Below are positions 7,055 to 8,790 of a stretch of DNA of 8,790 nucleotides, in pieces. The DNA is from Chloroflexota bacterium. Its GTDB lineage: Bacteria > Chloroflexota > Dehalococcoidia > Tepidiformales > Tepidiformaceae. Made by a program: the position numbers and the translations under genes. The notes beneath the pieces are model-generated. The model worked only from the letters and a program-made list of their open reading frames with translations. It did not search any database and was not told the origin of the DNA. The stretch is taken from positions 1 through 8,790 of the forward strand of contig JANXYE010000562.1 of NCBI GenBank assembly GCA_025350285.1, written 5' to 3'. Within the stretch, counting starts at the first letter, position 1; each line of letters starts with the position of its first letter.

Positions 7055-7082
7055 ACTATAGCACGGGCGTTTTTCCCAACAA
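7055..7082 (-). promoter_or_regulatory. Predicted housekeeping-type promoter of the nuo operon
   Basis: On the minus strand TTGTTG (7082-7077) and TATAGT (7060-7055) are separated by 16 nt, giving a -35/-10 pair near the sigma70-type consensus. The -10 hexamer is one of few A/T-rich spots in a GC-rich intergenic region. Transcription would begin near 7048, giving a leader of about 35 nt to the nuoA GTG. The -35 matches only the TTG. This is inference from consensus alone. Confidence 0.5.
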
Positions 7083-7120
7083 AGCGGCGTGGGCGGCGAC
7101 ATCGGTGGGGGAGGGTGTTG

Positions 7121-7170
7121 CTGAACCGCAGAGCGCACCGAGGGCGAATGAGCGGACACAGAGGTGACGA
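7121..7170 (+). repeat. Degenerate intergenic repeat, copy A
   Basis: It starts CTGAACCGCAGAGCGCA, continues with a GGGCGA segment and ends in ACAGAGGTGACGA. The first 17 bases match copy B (8663-8696) at 15 positions in the same orientation, and the later GGGCGA, CAGAGG and ACGA blocks recur in the same order with an insertion in this copy. Strings of the type AACCACAGAGG...ACAGAGG are, from memory, a recurrent intergenic element in environmental bacterial genomes. It has no coding potential. Confidence 0.55.
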
Positions 7171-7319
7171 TGCGGGCGGTTCGGGGGCGCGCCGCGGAAC
7201 TCGGTCTCCAAGCTGGGGACCTGCCATGAATGGCCACCAAGTCGGTGTCCTCAAACGCCGGTGTCCGCTATGCGGATCTCGGTGATTCACGCAACCCTCG
7301 CACGCGCCCGCAAACGCGA

Positions 7320-7349
7320 AAGGCCTTCCGGAACCAATCGGAAGGCCTT
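7320..7349. repeat. Perfect 11-bp inverted repeat (hairpin)
   Basis: AAGGCCTTCCG (7320-7330) and CGGAAGGCCTT (7339-7349) are exact reverse complements around an 8-nt loop GAACCAAT. No T-run follows on the plus strand; on the minus strand the stem is followed by TTTCGCG, a poor terminator tail. It sits at the left edge of the structured block and may be its 5' hairpin, an operator, or an isolated palindrome. Confidence 0.75.
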
Positions 7350-7460
7350 GCACAGGGTTCGCCAGGGAAGAGACACCAGAGAGGTGAACAGGGGGTGCGA
7401 GCCGCCCGAGACTGTGCACAAGCGCCCCCAGGTGCCTGGTCACCGAACGGCTCGCGCCCT

Positions 7461-7483
7461 CGGGCAAGGCAGAACCTTGCCCG
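7461..7483 (+). repeat. Perfect 9-bp hairpin inside the structured block
   Basis: CGGGCAAGG (7461-7469) pairs exactly with CCTTGCCCG (7475-7483) around a CAGAA loop. It is not followed by a T-run. The CCTTGC of its right arm also occurs at 7346-7351, so the central GCAAGG can pair with either, which makes this hairpin mutually exclusive with the long-range P1 helix. Confidence 0.7.
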
Positions 7484-7578
7484 TGTGTCTGAGTATCTCC
7501 CATCCTCGGGGAGAGTTTCCCCGCAATTCGGCAATCCGCACGTAAAATCGTTGTAAATCGCGCGGCCCGCCCGCCCCC

Positions 7579-7583
7579 AGGAG
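7579..7583 (+). promoter_or_regulatory. Shine-Dalgarno that fixes the GTG start at 7589
   Basis: AGGAG lies 5 nt before the GTG. It supports this start, which also places the Rossmann glycine motif at the normal distance from the N-terminus. Confidence 0.7.
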
Positions 7584-7588
7584 TTCCC

Positions 7589-8656
7589 GTGCCCGAACCC
7601 GTCGTCGGACTCATCGGCTGTGGCCATATCGGCCGCTTCCATTCCCGCAACTTGTGCGGGGCGCTCCGCTCGGAACACGTCCCCGGCACCTACGACGCCG
7701 TCTGCGACCGCGACCCGGCGCGTGCCGCGGACTTCGCCGGATTCACCGGCGCGACCACGGTGACGGATTCGCCAGGGGCGCTCTTCGACCACCCACGACT
7801 GAATGCCGTCTACATCTGCACGGAGACCTCCGAGCACCCGGCGCTCGTCGCGGAGGCCGCCAGGCGTGGGCTCCACATCTTCTGCGAAAAGCCGCTCGCG
7901 AAGTCTCTCGATGCGGTCCGCCAGATGGTGGCCGATGTGGAAGCCGCGGGAGTCGTCAACCAGGTGGGGCTCGTCCTGCGCTACTCGCCCGTCTTCATGG
8001 TCATGAAGGATCTCTTTTCGGAGCCCGACCTCGGCCCGCTCCTGACGGCCCATCTGCGGGACGACCAGTTCTTTCCGGACCACGGCCACTACGCCAGTTC
8101 CTGGCGCGCCGATGTCGAGAAGGCAGGCGGCGGCGCCCTCATCGAGCACTCGATCCACGATGTCGATCTCTTTCGCTGGCTCTTCGGCGAGATCACCGCC
8201 GTCCGCTGCCACACGCGCTACACCAGCCACCGGACCGGCGTCGAAGATGTAGCGCTCGCCACTTTTCAGCACGAAGGCGGCCACCAGACGACCCTTTCCT
8301 CGATCTGGCACGCGATCGATGGCCGACCCTCGTTGCGCCACCTCGAAGTGTTCTTCGAGGGCGGCCGTTTCGAAACAGAGCACGACTTCATCGGCCCGAT
8401 CCGCTACCAGCTGCGCAGCGGCCCGGAGGTCGAACTCTCGGCGGACGAAGTGCTCGAACGCTACCGCGCCATCGCCGGCCTCGACGATACGGAGTTCGAG
8501 CTCGCCCGCAGGGGCATGCTGGAGGACTACCTGTTTCTTCGTTGCGTGAACGAGGATCGCCCCGCCTTCCCCGACTTCCGCACGGCGCTGAAGGCCCATG
8601 AAATCGTCGATGCCTGCTACCGCAGCGCCCGCGAATCTCGCGAACTCACGCTGTAG
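7589..8656 (+). CDS. Gfo/Idh/MocA-family oxidoreductase, substrate unknown
   Basis: A cytosolic NAD(P)-dependent dehydrogenase (355 aa, typical length). The N-terminal Rossmann domain starts at once: VVGLIGCGHIGRFHSRN (5-21) with G-x-G-x-x-G at 10-15. An acidic Asp40 at the end of the second strand (VCDRDPARA) suggests NAD preference. Glu100-Lys101-Pro102 (FCEKPLAKS) is the family EKP motif with its catalytic lysine. In the C-terminal domain GGGALIEHSIHDVDLFRWLFG (180-200) corresponds to the active-site segment GGGxLxDxGxHxxD, with His190 and Asp193 kept, but Glu186 for Asp and Ser188 for Gly. Family members act on sugars, inositols, amino sugars or other polyols; nothing here fixes the substrate. 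The GTG start has AGGAG 5 nt upstream. The gene stands alone, divergent from nuo, with the structured block 5' to it and a repeat copy 6 nt after the stop. No link to complex I is implied. Confidence 0.93.
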   Translation: MPEPVVGLIGCGHIGRFHSRNLCGALRSEHVPGTYDAVCDRDPARAADFAGFTGATTVTDSPGALFDHPRLNAVYICTETSEHPALVAEAARRGLHIFCEKPLAKSLDAVRQMVADVEAAGVVNQVGLVLRYSPVFMVMKDLFSEPDLGPLLTAHLRDDQFFPDHGHYASSWRADVEKAGGGALIEHSIHDVDLFRWLFGEITAVRCHTRYTSHRTGVEDVALATFQHEGGHQTTLSSIWHAIDGRPSLRHLEVFFEGGRFETEHDFIGPIRYQLRSGPEVELSADEVLERYRAIAGLDDTEFELARRGMLEDYLFLRCVNEDRPAFPDFRTALKAHEIVDACYRSARESRELTL

Positions 8657-8662
8657 GTGCGG

Positions 8663-8696
8663 CTGAACCACCGAGCGCAGGGGCGACAGAGGACGA
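8663..8696 (+). repeat. Degenerate intergenic repeat, copy B
   Basis: It begins CTGAACCACCGAGCGCA, 6 nt after the oxidoreductase stop, followed by GGGCGA, CAGAGG and ACGA in the same order as copy A (7121-7170), but shorter. The following bases to about 8725 (GGTCGC..GAGGGGCGAGGCGCGC) loosely resemble those after copy A. The rest of the window to 8790 holds only a weak imperfect hairpin (about 8735-8755), with no T-run and no gene. Confidence 0.55.
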
Positions 8697-8790
8697 ACGG
8701 TCGCTTTGAGGGGCGAGGCGCGCTCCATGGGACCGGTCGTCCGATAGGACCGCCCGAAGTCAGCGCGGCACACGCCGGCACAAGCTCGGC

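Larger units (their letters stand above)
7320..7523 (+). ncRNA. Candidate structured RNA or leader upstream of the oxidoreductase gene (class unknown)
   Basis: Complementary segments are dense here. P1 pairs GCCTTGC (7345-7351) with GCAAGGC (7464-7470). P2 pairs GTTCGCC (7357-7363) with GGTGAAC (7383-7389). P3 is a 14-pair helix, 7391-7404 with 7448-7461. P1 encloses P2 and P3, giving a three-way junction. Competing folds exist: 7320-7330/7339-7349 and 7461-7469/7475-7483 each use one strand of P1. A further hairpin (7507-7512/7518-7523) competes with TCTCCC/GGGAGA (7496-7501/7509-7514). P2 contains one G-U pair and P3 two; on the opposite strand these would be A-C mismatches, so the plus strand is the better transcript. 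It ends about 65 nt before the oxidoreductase start. No clear promoter or T-run terminator is visible. Signature motifs of SRP RNA, tmRNA and RNase P RNA were not seen. Confidence 0.4.
7014..7588. other. 575-base divergent intergenic region, no convincing gene
   Basis: This region separates the starts of nuoA and the oxidoreductase gene. From left to right it holds the nuo promoter (7055-7082), a degenerate repeat copy (7121-7170), a stretch with only small hairpins (for example GCCAT-GA-ATGGC near 7223-7234), and the structured block 7320-7523. An A/T-rich TAAAAT (7543-7548) could be a -10 for the oxidoreductase gene but has no well-spaced -35. Open frames here (for example 7230-7556 plus) are rich in Arg/Pro/Ser, have no ribosome sites and cross perfect inverted repeats, so I do not call them genes. 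No tRNA, rRNA or CRISPR is visible. Confidence 0.7.

Noticed and set aside
7320..7349. Intrinsic terminator
   Set aside because: The stem is perfect but no T-run follows on either strand, and the flanking genes diverge, so neither needs a terminator here.
7320..7523. SRP RNA, tmRNA, RNase P RNA or tRNA
   Set aside because: I looked for the GGAAGGAAGCAG loop, an Ala-type acceptor/T-arm with a tag frame, the GAGGAAAGTCC segment and a tRNA cloverleaf; none is present.
7230..7556. Plus-strand small open frames (7230-7556 and 7261-7545) as a small protein
   Set aside because: Composition is Arg/Pro/Ser-rich, there is no Shine-Dalgarno, and the frames pass through perfect inverted repeats better explained as RNA structure.
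7268..8773. 501-codon open frame on the minus strand opposite the oxidoreductase gene
   Set aside because: It is antisense to a gene with complete family motifs, it runs through the perfect inverted repeats, and its product shows no recognisable domain. Long antisense frames are expected in GC-rich DNA.
8700..8790. Terminator after the oxidoreductase gene
   Set aside because: Only a weak imperfect stem (about 8735-8755) with a mismatch and no T-run is visible.

Overview
GC-rich bacterial DNA with two transcription units pointing away from each other. Positions 1-7013 (minus strand) hold the quinone-reducing and membrane-arm part of a respiratory complex I (Nuo, NADH:quinone oxidoreductase type) operon. 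Positions 7589-8656 (plus strand) hold a Gfo/Idh/MocA-family oxidoreductase. Between the two divergent starts lies a 575-base non-coding region rich in inverted repeats. The organism cannot be fixed from the window. The one-operon layout, NuoH with a long C-terminal extension and GTG starts would suit an environmental lineage such as Chloroflexota or a relative, but that is a weak inference.

In transcription order the operon reads nuoA, nuoC, nuoD, nuoH, nuoJ, nuoK, a 65-codon DUF2007-like gene, nuoL, nuoM (cut by the window edge). The genes are packed tightly: 1-nt overlaps at nuoA/C and nuoH/J, 4-nt ATGA overlaps at nuoC/D, nuoD/H and nuoJ/K, gaps of 4 and 3 nt around the small gene, and 15 nt before nuoM. 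This points to one translationally coupled message from a promoter just upstream of nuoA. The subunits absent from their usual slots are B, E, F, G and I, which are exactly those that carry Fe-S clusters or FMN. Every subunit present is cofactor-free. The complex would couple quinone reduction (NuoC/D/H) to proton pumping (NuoA/J/K/L/M), but only with redox subunits encoded elsewhere.

The intergenic region 7014-7588 holds a probable nuo promoter (7055-7082), a degenerate direct repeat whose second copy lies just after the oxidoreductase gene, and at about 7320-7523 a dense set of complementary segments. These can fold into a three-way junction and also into competing hairpins. G-U pairs favour the plus strand as the transcribed one, so this may be a small RNA or the structured leader of the oxidoreductase gene. 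I do not recognise its class.

The oxidoreductase (355 aa) has the Rossmann, EKP and H-x-x-D motifs of its family, but its substrate cannot be read from the sequence. It has no evident functional link to complex I.
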